A stretch of DNA of 64,000 nt, from positions 110,165 through 174,164 of the forward strand of contig JAFZOS010000027.1 of assembly GCA_017550535.1 (NCBI GenBank), read 5' to 3'. The translations under genes and the position numbers were made by a program. Origin of the DNA: Lachnospiraceae bacterium. GTDB taxonomy: Bacteria; Bacillota; Clostridia; Lachnospirales; Lachnospiraceae. Below the pieces are notes generated by a model that had not been told where the DNA came from, did not search any database, and saw nothing but the letters and a program-made list of their open reading frames with translations. Each line of letters starts with the position of its first letter. Within the stretch, counting starts at the first letter, position 1. This document shows, in pieces, positions 1 to 10,665 of this stretch.

Positions 1-2858
1 TCATGAAGCGCACTTGCCGATGTTATTATATCCACAAGTTCTTTGGTAAGGTTGTATTCCGGATGTTCCTTCATAACCTGGGTGGCGAGTATGTTTGTGA
101 AGTCCTTTACCCTTCGAACATGCTGTCCACTTTCGGCATCACGCCCCTCAACGACATTACCCATCAATTCAATTATGTCGTTATTCATCCGGTTAAGGGA
201 TATATTCTTTTCTTCAAGCTGGGCAGTACGCTCCTCAACCATGTTCTCAAGCTTCTCCTGCTCTTCCTTCTCCCTGCGGATCTCATCATCAACACTATGG
301 AAGCCCAGGATAAAGCCATAAAGTTTGCTATCGGCAATGTCAGCTACAAACTTGAGCTGATAGTATTTTACAGAGCCCTCATCAAGTATCCTGAAGTTTA
401 CATAATATGCCAGTTCTTTCATCAGGTGCTTTCTTATCTGACTCTTATTTGTACTCCTTAAGAACATCTTATGATCATCGGGATAAACCAGTTTTTCGGC
501 CAGCAGATCCAGCATGTGTGCAAAATCATTTTCTTTATCCCAGTCACCGAAGGAATCCCTGAACCTGTCACTGGTCTTGTATGTAGTAACAGAGCCGCCA
601 TCCTTGCCTTCGGCATTTGCGACATATGCAACCCAGTCGAAATCACCGGTAAGGCTGGTAATAACCGCATCACTCTTGATAGCCTTCTCAAGGCTCTTCA
701 TATATTCAGCCTCGTGCAGTATCTCATCATTGCAGTCAATGAAACCAACAACTATGCTTAATACCTTGCCGTTCTCGTCGATATCTGCTGCAGATACCCT
801 GTACTCGAAGTACCTTATATCATTGTTCTTCATGATCTTACGATACCGTATGGCGTATGAAGGCCTCGTCTTAAGTTTCCTTCGCATCACAGGTATGGAG
901 ATCTCATCATACATTTTGGGCTTATCGTCTTCGAATACCTTATCCCTGACATATTGATTGAACACTTCCGAAAACCTGGTGCCAAGCCGCAACATATCAT
1001 TGTATGTGTTATCTTCAGTATCTTCCATCCTGAAGGTCTGAACCTCTTCATTTTCGAGATTTACCTTATACACAGATGAATAATCCCTTGCAAGCAATCC
1101 GATAACGTCGAAGTTCTGCTGTTGATGCTGCGCTATACCTATTATCTCCTCGTTGGCAGCCTTCAACCGTTTGCCTGCAAGCTGTATCCTCTTTGCCCAT
1201 CTCACAATAATAGCAAGTAATAAGATAAGGACCATTATTATTGCCAGAAGTACTATCACCTCTGGTGACAACATGCTTCCAAGGCCCCTGTTCATATTTC
1301 TCCTGTTTACTGCGACTGCTTTAAGATAGTCCTCTTTGAACTGGTTTCCCCTGTTGGTAATGGCAGTACCTCTTATAAACAGGGTATAAAGACCCTTATT
1401 ACCCTTTTTTACACCGAGGCATAGGTCCATCTTTTCCGGAAGGACCATGTAATCCAGATTTTTGTACCTGCTTTCGGCATTAAGATAATCCTCCACGATG
1501 TAATCCCTGAGTATCGTACATCCTACTGCGCCTGTTCTTACCGCTTCCAGGCATGCCGAAGCATCTTTGTATTCCACAAACGTTGAATTTGGATAAACAT
1601 ATTGGTCGTAGTAATATGCTATTCCGCCTTTCCTATATGCTATGGTCGCTACCGTACCTTCAGTATACTCATCGTTATATACAAGAATCATATTTGACTG
1701 AACGATCCCGTAAGTATTCATATATCCATCGTCTTCAGCCATATAAAGATAGATGGGTACCGGAAAGACCACATCGACCGATCCGTTTCTAAGCGCTTCG
1801 ACCATATCTTCGTAATTTTCAAAAAACGTGTATGACACTTTAAGGTCGGCACCTGTGTTATACAAAATGTCAGATAAAGCGTATTTAAGAAAACCTTCCG
1901 GTTCTCCTGTTTTCGGATCGGCATAACTGTATGGTTTACAGTTGGATAATGTTCCCACCTTCAGTTCATCATGAGCTTCAAGCCATTTCTTTTCGACGCT
2001 GCTTAAGCTTTTCTCAAGCTCACCCGTTGAATTAAAGGTACTCCTAAGGGAAGTAAGATATCCGTCCGTAGAGGAACTGATAGCGTCAAATGCATCGTTA
2101 ATATCCCGTACAAGTGACCTGCTCCTGCTGCTTATACCGATATAATAGTCAATGCTTCCCATCTTCCTGCATATAACAAGTCCGGCTTCCGCAACCTTGT
2201 TCTCTGCGATTATGGCACTTACCTCACCTGCATTAAGCGCATTGATACATGCTGCATCACTATCATACTCAACCAGTTCGCATACAAGACCCAGCTTTGT
2301 TATCCATTCATTTGCATAATCCGATATCGCTACGGGAAAACCGATCCTTGTATTTGCATATGAAGAGATCATAAAGTGTTCGCTGTCGCCGCCCTGCGGA
2401 ATGCAGAAATAATAATCCACCGAATTCATCGGCTGATTCGGATACAGTACCTGGATCCTGTTCTTCTCTATCTCTTTTTTAGTCTGCTGGCTCGGTGCAT
2501 TCTTGATCAGATTCTCATAAAACTTATCAACATCAAACCCGCTCGGGATACCGGGCATTATGTCTATCCTGCCCTGCATGAACTGTTCAAGAAGCGTGTT
2601 GTAATCACCGTATATATACCTGTACTCCCATCCGGCATAATTTGCCAGGGCTTGAAGAAATTCATAGCCGAAGCCTTCCTTCTCCACAGAATCGTACTTG
2701 CTGCCGAAGTAGCTCTTATCATAAAAATAAGCAACAGAGACGGTCTTTTTACCGTCCTCTGTTGCTCCCATAGCGGCCGTACTTTTAATAAGGATGCCAA
2801 GTGCAAGCATCCCTGCCACAGTCAATATGTATAATAACCCCCGTACAGTCCTTCGCAC
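1..2858 (-). CDS. Membrane sensor: two SBP_bac_3 domains, PAS-like region and HD-GYP-type phosphodiesterase (3' end outside window)
   Basis: The visible part is about 952 residues. A signal peptide is followed by two consecutive periplasmic substrate-binding domains of the amino-acid-binding type (about 37-285 and 295-520), a membrane helix (about 530-552), two PAS-like segments (about 590-700 and 725-855) and a short coiled coil. The last part has the pattern ..GRDAESGQHVRRV.. then ..SALH, and the partial final codon GA- is the Asp of the HD dyad, so the catalytic domain runs off the window. HD domains with this leader are usually HD-GYP cyclic-di-GMP phosphodiesterases; the GYP motif itself is not visible. 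A GTG start at 2856-2858 is chosen because GAGG lies 10 nt upstream and it gives a full signal peptide; ATG at 2808-2810 is the alternative. It lies 24 nt downstream of glyQS. Ligand unknown. Confidence 0.85.
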   Translation of the reverse strand, partial: MRRTVRGLLYILTVAGMLALGILIKSTAAMGATEDGKKTVSVAYFYDKSYFGSKYDSVEKEGFGYEFLQALANYAGWEYRYIYGDYNTLLEQFMQGRIDIMPGIPSGFDVDKFYENLIKNAPSQQTKKEIEKNRIQVLYPNQPMNSVDYYFCIPQGGDSEHFMISSYANTRIGFPVAISDYANEWITKLGLVCELVEYDSDAACINALNAGEVSAIIAENKVAEAGLVICRKMGSIDYYIGISSRSRSLVRDINDAFDAISSSTDGYLTSLRSTFNSTGELEKSLSSVEKKWLEAHDELKVGTLSNCKPYSYADPKTGEPEGFLKYALSDILYNTGADLKVSYTFFENYEDMVEALRNGSVDVVFPVPIYLYMAEDDGYMNTYGIVQSNMILVYNDEYTEGTVATIAYRKGGIAYYYDQYVYPNSTFVEYKDASACLEAVRTGAVGCTILRDYIVEDYLNAESRYKNLDYMVLPEKMDLCLGVKKGNKGLYTLFIRGTAITNRGNQFKEDYLKAVAVNRRNMNRGLGSMLSPEVIVLLAIIMVLILLLAIIVRWAKRIQLAGKRLKAANEEIIGIAQHQQQNFDVIGLLARDYSSVYKVNLENEEVQTFRMEDTEDNTYNDMLRLGTRFSEVFNQYVRDKVFEDDKPKMYDEISIPVMRRKLKTRPSYAIRYRKIMKNNDIRYFEYRVSAADIDENGKVLSIVVGFIDCNDEILHEAEYMKSLEKAIKSDAVITSLTGDFDWVAYVANAEGKDGGSVTTYKTSDRFRDSFGDWDKENDFAHMLDLLAEKLVYPDDHKMFLRSTNKSQIRKHLMKELAYYVNFRILDEGSVKYYQLKFVADIADSKLYGFILGFHSVDDEIRREKEEQEKLENMVEERTAQLEEKNISLNRMNNDIIELMGNVVEGRDAESGQHVRRVKDFTNILATQVMKEHPEYNLTKELVDIITSASALH

Positions 2859-2882
2859 CCGCCTAATACCTCATCCTCATGC

Positions 2883-4271
2883 CTAAAACGTAAACTTATC
2901 CTCAAAATATCCGGCAAGCTCATCTATCTTAACACGCTCCTGCTCCATTGAATCCCTGAACCTTACAGTTACCGAATTATCGGTTTCAGAATCAAAGTCA
3001 TAAGTAATGCAGAACGGTGTTCCTATCTCATCCTGCCTGCGGTAGCGCTTTCCGATGTTTCCCCTGTCATCAAACTCACAATTATACTTCTTACATAACT
3101 CGGTATATATCTTCTCCGCTCCTTCATTAAGCTTCTTTGAAAGAGGAAGCACTCCGATCTTTACAGGAGCAAGCGCAGGATGGAAATGCAGTACCGTCCT
3201 CACATCACCCTCACCAATCTCCTCCTCGTCATATGCACCGCACAGCATTGCCAGGAACAGCCTCTCAACACCGAGTGAAGGCTCAATTACAAACGGCAGA
3301 TATTTGACGCGCTTCTCATCGTCAAAATATGTCATATCCTCGCCCGATACATTCTGATGCTGTGTAAGGTCATAATCCGTACGGTCGGCTATGCCCCAAA
3401 GCTCGCCCCATCCGAACGGGAACAGATATTCAATATCCGTAGTGGCCTTACTGTAGAATGAAAGTTCCTCGGGATCATGATCCCTGACACGCATCTCTTC
3501 TTTTTTCATACCAAGACTTGTCAGAAAATCAATACAGTACTGCTTCCAGTATGCGAACCATTCAAGATCGGTATCGGGTTCGCAGAAGAATTCCATCTCC
3601 ATCTGTTCAAACTCACGCACACGGAAAATGAAATTACCGGGTGTGATCTCGTTCCTGAACGATTTTCCTATCTGGCAGATACCAAACGGAATCTTCTTGC
3701 GCGAGGTACGCTGAACATTCTTAAAATTGACGAAAATACCCTGTGCTGTTTCGGGACGCAGATACACAGTGTTCTTTGCATCCTCGGTAACTCCCTGGAA
3801 TGTTTTGAACATAAGGTTGAACTGCCTTATATCCGTAAAGTTATGCTTTCCGCATGAGGGGCAGGGGATATTGTTCTTCTCGATATAGTCCTTCATCTCC
3901 TCCTGTGACCAGCCGTCAACTGAAGTTTCAAGCTTAATACCCTTCTCAGCGGCATAATCCTCTATGATCTTATCTGCGCGGAAACGTTCATGACACTCCT
4001 TACAGTCCATGAGAGGATCCGAAAAGCTGCCGAGATGTCCCGATGCCACCCATGTCTGAGGATTCATCAGGATCGCGCAGTCAACACCGACATTTGTGGG
4101 ACTTTCATTGACAAACTTCTGCCACCATGCCTTCTTGATATTGTTTTTAAGCTCAACGCCCAGGATACCGTAATCCCATGTGTTGGCCAGACCTCCGTAT
4201 ATCTCCGACCCGGGATGCACGAATCCCCTGGATTTTGCCAGAGCAACGATCTTGTCCATTGTCTTTTCCAT
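2883..4271 (-). CDS. glyQS: Glycine--tRNA ligase, alpha2 (single-chain) type
   Basis: At 462 aa this is the dimeric class II glycyl-tRNA synthetase found in many Firmicutes, not the alpha2beta2 form. The N-terminus ([20 protein letters not shown]) and motif 2 region ([22 protein letters not shown], around residues 207-228) are characteristic. The C-terminal anticodon-binding domain starts near residue 365 ([12 protein letters not shown]). It charges tRNA-Gly in the cytoplasm. It lies 14 nt after the small lipoprotein gene and is probably on the same transcript. No T-box leader is seen directly upstream. Confidence 0.97.
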   Translation of the reverse strand: MEKTMDKIVALAKSRGFVHPGSEIYGGLANTWDYGILGVELKNNIKKAWWQKFVNESPTNVGVDCAILMNPQTWVASGHLGSFSDPLMDCKECHERFRADKIIEDYAAEKGIKLETSVDGWSQEEMKDYIEKNNIPCPSCGKHNFTDIRQFNLMFKTFQGVTEDAKNTVYLRPETAQGIFVNFKNVQRTSRKKIPFGICQIGKSFRNEITPGNFIFRVREFEQMEMEFFCEPDTDLEWFAYWKQYCIDFLTSLGMKKEEMRVRDHDPEELSFYSKATTDIEYLFPFGWGELWGIADRTDYDLTQHQNVSGEDMTYFDDEKRVKYLPFVIEPSLGVERLFLAMLCGAYDEEEIGEGDVRTVLHFHPALAPVKIGVLPLSKKLNEGAEKIYTELCKKYNCEFDDRGNIGKRYRRQDEIGTPFCITYDFDSETDNSVTVRFRDSMEQERVKIDELAGYFEDKFTF

Positions 4272-4285
4272 CTTTATAACCTCGC

Positions 4286-4876
4286 TTATTTTAGTACTAT
4301 ATACCCGACCCCGACAGAATCAGATGCCATTCTTGCATTATTATCATCTATCAAATCTATGTTGGCCGTGGTATATGCTATCTTCCTGGGTGTATGTATA
4401 ACTACGGGTTCGGATACTATGATGATCCTGCTGCTTTTAAGTGATTCAAACTCAAACCTTCCGATGGTTGAATTATCGTCCCTGCTCTTTAGCGTGACAT
4501 CGGTCGGATAATCATGTTCCATGGCTTCTTCAACGGTTCCGTAGAAGAAGTCAACATCATTAAAACCCGCATAATCCGAATAAGTCGCAAAACGCATCCT
4601 GGCCGAAGCCATGCCGTCTTTTATCTCAAGTGATTCAAGCTTTGCACAGTCCTTATCCCTGTCCCTGCAGTAGCTTTCAACTTCATCACTGATTATGCCC
4701 CTAAGCTCATCCTCATTATAATAATCCTTATCAAAGCTCTCTATTATACTGTGTGTGATCACGCCTTTGTTATCGATGCTGACGGTCGTCTCGTTTATAT
4801 CCTCACCCTGTGAGCAGCCGGCGATCGCCAAACACATAAGCACCAAACAAAAGGCACTAAAAAAACGGTTTTTCAT
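4286..4876 (-). CDS. Small predicted lipoprotein of unknown function
   Basis: About 196 aa. The N-terminus has a basic start, a hydrophobic core and the lipobox LAIAGC, so it should be lipidated and held on the outer face of the membrane. The mature part is acidic with no motif I recognise. ATG at 4874-4876 is preferred over an upstream in-frame start because AAGGA lies about 9 nt before it. It sits between recO and glyQS, with short gaps on both sides, suggesting cotranscription. No function can be assigned. Confidence 0.8.
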   Translation of the reverse strand: MKNRFFSAFCLVLMCLAIAGCSQGEDINETTVSIDNKGVITHSIIESFDKDYYNEDELRGIISDEVESYCRDRDKDCAKLESLEIKDGMASARMRFATYSDYAGFNDVDFFYGTVEEAMEHDYPTDVTLKSRDDNSTIGRFEFESLKSSRIIIVSEPVVIHTPRKIAYTTANIDLIDDNNARMASDSVGVGYIVLK

Positions 4877-4925
4877 GGAGTTTTTTCCTTTACATAACAC
4901 CATAAATAATTATAACTAACGGTAC

Positions 4926-5585
4926 CTATAATTTCAACATGCAATTTTCAAGCGTTTCAAGGGACTTAAACGGTTTATCCACCACTCTTTTACGGTACAG
5001 ATCACCGAGATACAAAAGCTCATTAAGCACTTCATCGCTTACGGCGAATGTATATAAATGCTCGATCGGGGAATTAACTATATGATCGACTGCTTTCTGA
5101 GTTGCGGGCAGAAAACTCCTGTCAACCGGAAGTCCCGGGTATTCACCGTTTACCTGCACCGTTTTTATCTCATATACGGCCCTTATAAGCCTGTTATCTA
5201 CAGCGGGTTTTGTAATGGCTCTTACCGACTGAAATAAAAGCTTAAGCATCATTATTTCATCGTTGTTTTCCCTTGTATAATAAGACGCGTATTCCAGAAA
5301 ATACATACCCAGATAAGCGCCCTCAAAATCACTTCTTAATTCCTCAAAATAGTATGAGATATCGGCATCAGCCAGATTGTACGCATTTTTCCCCTCATAC
5401 AGTTTAAAGCTTCCGAACACAAAGGGATTGGTGACCGCAAGCAGCCTGCTCCTTTGGCGGCGTGCTCCGTTGCAGAAAGCTGTTATCTTTCCGAATTCCT
5501 TTGTAAGGATCACTATTCTCCTGTCATAATCATTGACGGGAGTGGCCTCAAGAACCATTCCCGTCGCTATAACCTGATCCCTCAT
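4926..5585 (-). CDS. recO: DNA repair protein RecO
   Basis: 219 aa. The N-terminal OB-fold is clear (DQVIATGMVLEATPVNDYDR, then a TKEFGKITAFCNGARR stretch), followed by an alpha-helical C-terminal half. RecO helps load RecA by displacing SSB, acting with RecF and RecR in recombinational repair. The protein is short for the family (often about 240-260 aa) and the usual C-terminal CxxC zinc pair is absent, which also occurs in other Gram-positive RecO proteins. It starts 19 nt after era, the common era-recO order. Confidence 0.93.
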   Translation of the reverse strand: MRDQVIATGMVLEATPVNDYDRRIVILTKEFGKITAFCNGARRQRSRLLAVTNPFVFGSFKLYEGKNAYNLADADISYYFEELRSDFEGAYLGMYFLEYASYYTRENNDEIMMLKLLFQSVRAITKPAVDNRLIRAVYEIKTVQVNGEYPGLPVDRSFLPATQKAVDHIVNSPIEHLYTFAVSDEVLNELLYLGDLYRKRVVDKPFKSLETLENCMLKL

Positions 5586-5604
5586 ATGCTCTCCGAAAAC
5601 CTGC

Positions 5605-6516
5605 CTATTCGCTCAGGTTTTTACTGTCATATCCGAAATTCTTAAGCAATACATCGCTGTCACGCCAGTCTTTTTTAACCTTTACCCAAAGCTTTAAGTT
5701 GACTCTGTTATCGAGCAGACGCTCAATTTCATACCTTGCCGCAGACCCTATCTTCTTAAGCATCTGACCCTGTTTTCCTATGATCATACCCTTATGTGAG
5801 TCTTTCTCACAGATTATGGTCGCATCTATATGCACGATATCCGGCTTATAATCCATACGTTCCACAGTTACCGCGATACCGTGCGGTATCTCCTCATCAA
5901 GGCATTTAAGTGCCTTCTCCCTGATAAGTTCCGCCGTTATCTGGCGCTCGGGCTGATCGGTTATCGTATCCTCATCAAAGAAAGGCATGCCGTACGGAAG
6001 ATACTTGAAAATCTGTTCAATAAGAGTATCCGTATTGTCACCGCTTAAGGCGCTTACCGGGACCACCTCGGCAAAATCGCACAAACCGCGGTGAACGTCT
6101 ATTATCTTTAAGAGTTCGTCACGCTTTACCGTGTCTATCTTATTGATAACCAGTATGACCGGTACGTTAAGTCCCTTCAGCCTTGCAGCGATCTGTCTGT
6201 CCATGGGACCTATGTGATCCGATGCCTCCACAAGCCACAGTACTACATCAACATCCTTAAGTACACCGTCAGCAGACTTTATCATGTATTCGCCGAGCTT
6301 GTTCTTCGCCTTATGGATCCCCGGAGTGTCAAGGAACACTATCTGCCCTTCATCGGATGTATATACGGTCTGTATCCTGTTTCTGGTTGTCTGTGGTTTG
6401 CTGCTCGTTATTGCTATCTTCTGTCCTATCAGCCGGTTCATAAGTGTTGACTTTCCGACATTCGGACGTCCGATCATCGCCGCATACCCTGACTTAAAAT
6501 CCTCTCTTATATCCAT
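5605..6516 (-). CDS. era: GTPase Era
   Basis: 303 aa, typical length. G1 is GRPNVGKS (near residue 17), G3 is DTPG, and G4 is NKID. The C-terminal KH domain carries the GMIIGKQGQMLKKIG signature. Era binds the 3' end of 16S rRNA and assists small-subunit maturation at the membrane-proximal cytoplasm. Its ATG lies 2 nt after the DUF4349 gene stop, so its ribosome-binding site lies inside that gene and the two are likely translationally linked. Confidence 0.97.
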   Translation of the reverse strand: MDIREDFKSGYAAMIGRPNVGKSTLMNRLIGQKIAITSSKPQTTRNRIQTVYTSDEGQIVFLDTPGIHKAKNKLGEYMIKSADGVLKDVDVVLWLVEASDHIGPMDRQIAARLKGLNVPVILVINKIDTVKRDELLKIIDVHRGLCDFAEVVPVSALSGDNTDTLIEQIFKYLPYGMPFFDEDTITDQPERQITAELIREKALKCLDEEIPHGIAVTVERMDYKPDIVHIDATIICEKDSHKGMIIGKQGQMLKKIGSAARYEIERLLDNRVNLKLWVKVKKDWRDSDVLLKNFGYDSKNLSE

Positions 6517-6518
6517 GA

Positions 6519-7661
6519 TCAGCCGTTAGTTGGGTTATTGTTCTGTGTATTATCCGATGATACTGCCTGCCCTTCATTTACCTTCTCTTGTGCATTGATC
6601 TGCGATATACCGTTAAACTTCCTTGCGTTTTTCCTGTCGCGCCTGCTCACCCGCTCTTTCTTCGGATGATTCTCCCTGTGCTTCTTTGCGATAACCCTTA
6701 TGATGATCACTATCACTGCAATGATAACAGCCCAGATAAGCAATACCGGAAGTGCTATCACAAGACCTACGAAGAAGTCAAGTATTCCGTTCCATACTTT
6801 CCTGCAGTTACTGATAAATCCGTCGCGCATCCTCTCAATCCTTGTCTTCTCTTCAACAACGACCGGAGTGTACTCTATAACCTGGGTGATGTTTAAATTT
6901 ATGGTGCTGTAGCTTGCCTGATTTTTCATCACCTTAAGCTGCGAACCGTATGACTCGATCTGATAACGGATTTCGGTAAGCCTTCCCTCAAGTGCTATTA
7001 TAGTATCGAGATCATCCGCATCCTTAAGGAGCTCGCTTATCCTGTCGTATTCGGTCTGATAGCTCTCAAGCTTGCTCTGCATGTCAACATATCTTAGAGT
7101 CACATCCTCGGCATTTGAGCTCTTGCTTAATACATTTGACTGACCCTCGACTTCATCAACGAACTGATCGAGTTTTTCAACCGGCACCCTTGCCACGATA
7201 TTTGCGGTCTTGCGTTCGGAATTTGAATATTTCTGGTTCTCAAGATTCATATTCTCGATATAACCGCCCAGCTGATCGACGCGCTTTTCCACGTTGCCGA
7301 TCATCGCCTCAACATCCTCGGATTCGACCGTCATGTAAACGTTCTTGATAAGCATCCTCTGAGCGTTCTGATTCTTCCCGCCTTCCACATCGGATTCCGT
7401 TACCTGTGCAGGTTCCTCGTTAACATCGGCACCTCCCATAGCCTCCTCGGCAACCATATCGCCTTCGTAATAATCATCCGCATACGAATCGGCATATGCA
7501 GGCGCTTCCGCATCATAACTGTTTTTCGCATAAGACTCGTAGGAACCTTCTGTGGCATCTGCTGCTTTGTATGAACCGCTGCTGCTGCTTCCGCAGCCCG
7601 CAAGGATGATCGAAACAGCTAAGGCCGCGCTTAAAAATGCTGTCATACTTTTCTTTTTCAT
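6519..7661 (-). CDS. DUF4349-family lipoprotein
   Basis: About 380 aa. A lipobox (IILAGC) follows a short signal peptide, then a low-complexity linker very rich in Tyr, Ala, Asp and Glu. Next comes the DUF4349 core (RMLIKNVYMTVESEDVEAM through the NLNITQVIEY strand) with a coiled coil, one long C-terminal membrane helix (about residues 290-320) and a basic cytoplasmic tail. It is therefore anchored at both ends and probably lies flat on the outer face of the membrane. The molecular role of DUF4349 is unknown to me. ATG at 7659-7661 has AGGAGGG 6 nt upstream. Confidence 0.88.
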   Translation of the reverse strand: MKKKSMTAFLSAALAVSIILAGCGSSSSGSYKAADATEGSYESYAKNSYDAEAPAYADSYADDYYEGDMVAEEAMGGADVNEEPAQVTESDVEGGKNQNAQRMLIKNVYMTVESEDVEAMIGNVEKRVDQLGGYIENMNLENQKYSNSERKTANIVARVPVEKLDQFVDEVEGQSNVLSKSSNAEDVTLRYVDMQSKLESYQTEYDRISELLKDADDLDTIIALEGRLTEIRYQIESYGSQLKVMKNQASYSTINLNITQVIEYTPVVVEEKTRIERMRDGFISNCRKVWNGILDFFVGLVIALPVLLIWAVIIAVIVIIIRVIAKKHRENHPKKERVSRRDRKNARKFNGISQINAQEKVNEGQAVSSDNTQNNNPTNG

Positions 7662-7692
7662 GATTCTCCCTCCTGATCTCATTTGTTATCCG

Positions 7693-10620
7693 CTAAAATA
7701 TTGAATCTACTTTATCAAACAGATCTGCTTCCTTTTTGATTATCTCCTCACCGCCGAGCACGCATATGTGCCTGTCCTTAATGACGGCTTCAACCTGATC
7801 CGCCAGCTTTCTTATATCCTCTTTGGTCGCATTAAGTACCTGATCCCTCTCGCGCTGTATGTTTTCATATGTATCCCCGCTGAGATATGCAATCATCGAC
7901 CTTGAGCCCTTAGCGTGCGGTGTCAACGGTATATCAAGGTCTGACACCGTTCCGATTATGTACTTTGTCATATCACGCTCATCCGGATCAAAGTTCCTTA
8001 TGTAATCAGCTGCTTTATCATATATGTCCAATGTTTCCTTAAGGTTTGGATCCCTGTATGAAACAAAGAACATATCCCCGGTCCTCGCATATCCGTTCAT
8101 GCATCCGTATGCGCCGCCCTTGACCCTGACGTTTATCCAGAGGTAATCGTATCCCATTATCACCTTTAATACCCTGAGGGCGCCCGTATAGCTGTATCCG
8201 TGATCCAGAAAATTGCCCGCCGTCGCAACATACTGTACTTTTGATACTGTTTTGTAGCCTTCCTTATAAGATACGGGAGTCAGTTTATATCCCGGTGCAT
8301 CGACATCTGCAGTTAAAAGCTTTCCTTTGAAATCACGTACCAGTTGTATCAGCCTGTCGTTTTCACTCTTTTCGGCAATATAATCGACAAACAGGTTCTC
8401 CGGCCTGAACACTATGTCGGCAAACTCCTTAAGTCCGGATATTATCTCGCCTTTGATATCATCAAACTCCGTTGCGGCTCTGTCTATGAACCTGTAAAAA
8501 TCAATGCCCGATATCTTCTCGGTGATCGCAGCCTGCTCGGAGCATCCCGACATCGCCCTTATCAAAGCGGCTGAATGGCCCGCGGATATGATGGATGCCT
8601 GAAGCCGGGATTTTATCATGTTTATGATCTCCTGCAGGCGTTTTTCGTCATCATATCCTGTTGTATTTATGATCTCACTTATTATGTCAAAAGCAAACGG
8701 AAGCCTGTCATACAATACCTTTGCCTTTATCTCGTACATAAACCTGTATTTTTCATGATCCGACGCATCCGAATAGATACCCGAAGATGACACGATGCCG
8801 CCGCTGTTTAGGTTTATCTCGCTTGCAAGATCGGCATAGCTGTAATTCTCCGTACTCATATACGAGAACACGTTCCTGAACAGTCCGATGTAAGGTATCA
8901 GCCTTTCGGGCACGCCCTTTAGATCAAATCCGAGAGTCAGATATCCAATCCCGTTTGTATAGATATCGTGTGTCAATACCTTTGTTTCATCAACACTATG
9001 TTCCTCATACATATACGGAAGAGCTTCCTTCTTTATATCGGATATCTTAAGAAGCGGTATGGTCATAAGCTCTTCCCTGGTACTTGGCTCCTCCTGATAT
9101 TTTTTAAGGGCTTTCGTATCATTGACCAGTGCGTTTATCTCATCCTTCGACAATGAAGCCTTGTAATGTGCAAGCTTATCTTCAAGCTTCTTATCCATTT
9201 TTGCCGTAAGTGAACGCTCGGGCTTTAATATGACTACCGAACTGTGCCTGTTATCTAAAAGATACTTCTTTATAAGCTCCTCAAAATAACCCTCATCCAC
9301 CTTTTTCTTAAGATATGCAAAAGTATCATTTGCCTCAATGTGCATGAAAGGTGAGGACTCATCATATAACCAGCTGTCAAGCGCCTGGAGTCCGTACATC
9401 AGTCCTTTGGGATATGACCCGAAATCAGCCTCGCGATACCTGAATTCAAATACGTTTATCCCTGCAAGCAGCGATTTTTTGTCAAGGCCGTTCTCCGATA
9501 CGTCCTTAAGCACCTTATGTATGGTTGCAAGGAAATCATCAAGCCTTTCCTCGTCGGTGTTCTTTGCTATTATCGAGAAATAAGGCTGGTAAATGCCGTT
9601 TTCATATGTGCTTTCAATATCCTTTCCTATACCCGCATCAAGCAGTGCCTGCTTAAGTACCGCGCCGGGTGCCAGCAGCAAAGTATATTCAAGTATCTGG
9701 AAAGCTATGTATAACTCCCTGTTAAGGCTTGTATCAATCACCATGTTGTTTGAAAGATATGTATTCTCCGAAAGCGGTTCCTCCTCGGTGATCGAATAGT
9801 TTTCCGTTATCCTTACCGGAGAATCAAACGGCGCCTGAGGCTTTATATCCGTATCTATCTCAATATGGTCATATGCGGACAGATATTCCCTGTCCATGTA
9901 ATCAAGGCGCTCGGCCATATCCATATCACCGTAAAGATATATGTAGCTGTTTGACGGATGATAAAACTCACTGTGGAACTTAATGAATGCCTCATAAGTC
10001 AGCTCCGGTATATGCTCCGGTTCGCCGCCCGATTCGTTTGAGTATTCGTTATCCGGGAACAGAGAATTAAATATCGCCCTGTCAAGCATATCGTCAGGTG
10101 ATGAGAACACACCCTTCATCTCGTTATAAACAACTCCGTTTATGCTAAGCGGCTCATCCTTATCATTAAGCTCATAATGCCAGCCTTCCTGTTTGAAAAT
10201 CTGCGGCCTTGCATAAACATTGGGATTAAATACCGCATCAAGGTAAACATCCATGATGTTCTTAAAATCCTGATCGTTGCAGCTCGCCACCGGATACACC
10301 GTTTTATCGGGATAGGTCATGGCATTTAAGAAGGTATTTAACGATCCCTTTACAAGTTCAACAAAAGGATCCTTTGCAGGATACTTCTTCGATCCGCAAA
10401 GTACCGAATGCTCCATGATGTGCTGCACTCCCGTAGAGTCCTTTGCCGGCGTTTTAAAACCGATATAAAAAACCTTATTATCATCGTCATTGGATATAAG
10501 GCATATCCTTGCACCCGACTTCTTATGACGCAGTATGCATCCTTCCGATTTAAGGTCTTTAAGATGCTCCTCCTTTATGACTTCATATGCACTTAACTTT
10601 TTTACATCCTCAAAACTCAT
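7693..10620 (-). CDS. M16C-family zinc metallopeptidase (presequence-protease-like insulinase)
   Basis: 975 aa, full length for the single-chain M16C/PreP type with four homologous domains. The inverted zinc motif HxxEH is seen as HIMEH near residue 67, followed by the conserved LCGSKKYPAKDPF and NAMTYPDKTVYP segments. The third zinc ligand Glu is plausibly in the GVVYNEMKG region. No signal peptide is seen, so it is probably a cytoplasmic oligopeptide-degrading enzyme. It is preceded by the sigma-like gene (45-nt gap) and followed 31 nt later by the DUF4349 lipoprotein. Confidence 0.93.
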   Translation of the reverse strand: MSFEDVKKLSAYEVIKEEHLKDLKSEGCILRHKKSGARICLISNDDDNKVFYIGFKTPAKDSTGVQHIMEHSVLCGSKKYPAKDPFVELVKGSLNTFLNAMTYPDKTVYPVASCNDQDFKNIMDVYLDAVFNPNVYARPQIFKQEGWHYELNDKDEPLSINGVVYNEMKGVFSSPDDMLDRAIFNSLFPDNEYSNESGGEPEHIPELTYEAFIKFHSEFYHPSNSYIYLYGDMDMAERLDYMDREYLSAYDHIEIDTDIKPQAPFDSPVRITENYSITEEEPLSENTYLSNNMVIDTSLNRELYIAFQILEYTLLLAPGAVLKQALLDAGIGKDIESTYENGIYQPYFSIIAKNTDEERLDDFLATIHKVLKDVSENGLDKKSLLAGINVFEFRYREADFGSYPKGLMYGLQALDSWLYDESSPFMHIEANDTFAYLKKKVDEGYFEELIKKYLLDNRHSSVVILKPERSLTAKMDKKLEDKLAHYKASLSKDEINALVNDTKALKKYQEEPSTREELMTIPLLKISDIKKEALPYMYEEHSVDETKVLTHDIYTNGIGYLTLGFDLKGVPERLIPYIGLFRNVFSYMSTENYSYADLASEINLNSGGIVSSSGIYSDASDHEKYRFMYEIKAKVLYDRLPFAFDIISEIINTTGYDDEKRLQEIINMIKSRLQASIISAGHSAALIRAMSGCSEQAAITEKISGIDFYRFIDRAATEFDDIKGEIISGLKEFADIVFRPENLFVDYIAEKSENDRLIQLVRDFKGKLLTADVDAPGYKLTPVSYKEGYKTVSKVQYVATAGNFLDHGYSYTGALRVLKVIMGYDYLWINVRVKGGAYGCMNGYARTGDMFFVSYRDPNLKETLDIYDKAADYIRNFDPDERDMTKYIIGTVSDLDIPLTPHAKGSRSMIAYLSGDTYENIQRERDQVLNATKEDIRKLADQVEAVIKDRHICVLGGEEIIKKEADLFDKVDSIF

Positions 10621-10665
10621 TTTTCCCTTGTCCTTTATATATGATACGGAATGACCCGCTATGAT

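Noticed and set aside
3990..4511. 173-codon plus-strand frame across the glyQS start
   Set aside because: It lies opposite glyQS and the lipoprotein, both well supported by motifs and ribosome-binding sites.
4926..5585. RecO as a truncated pseudogene
   Set aside because: It has intact OB-fold and helical parts and a normal stop; lack of the zinc pair is known in other Gram-positive RecO proteins.
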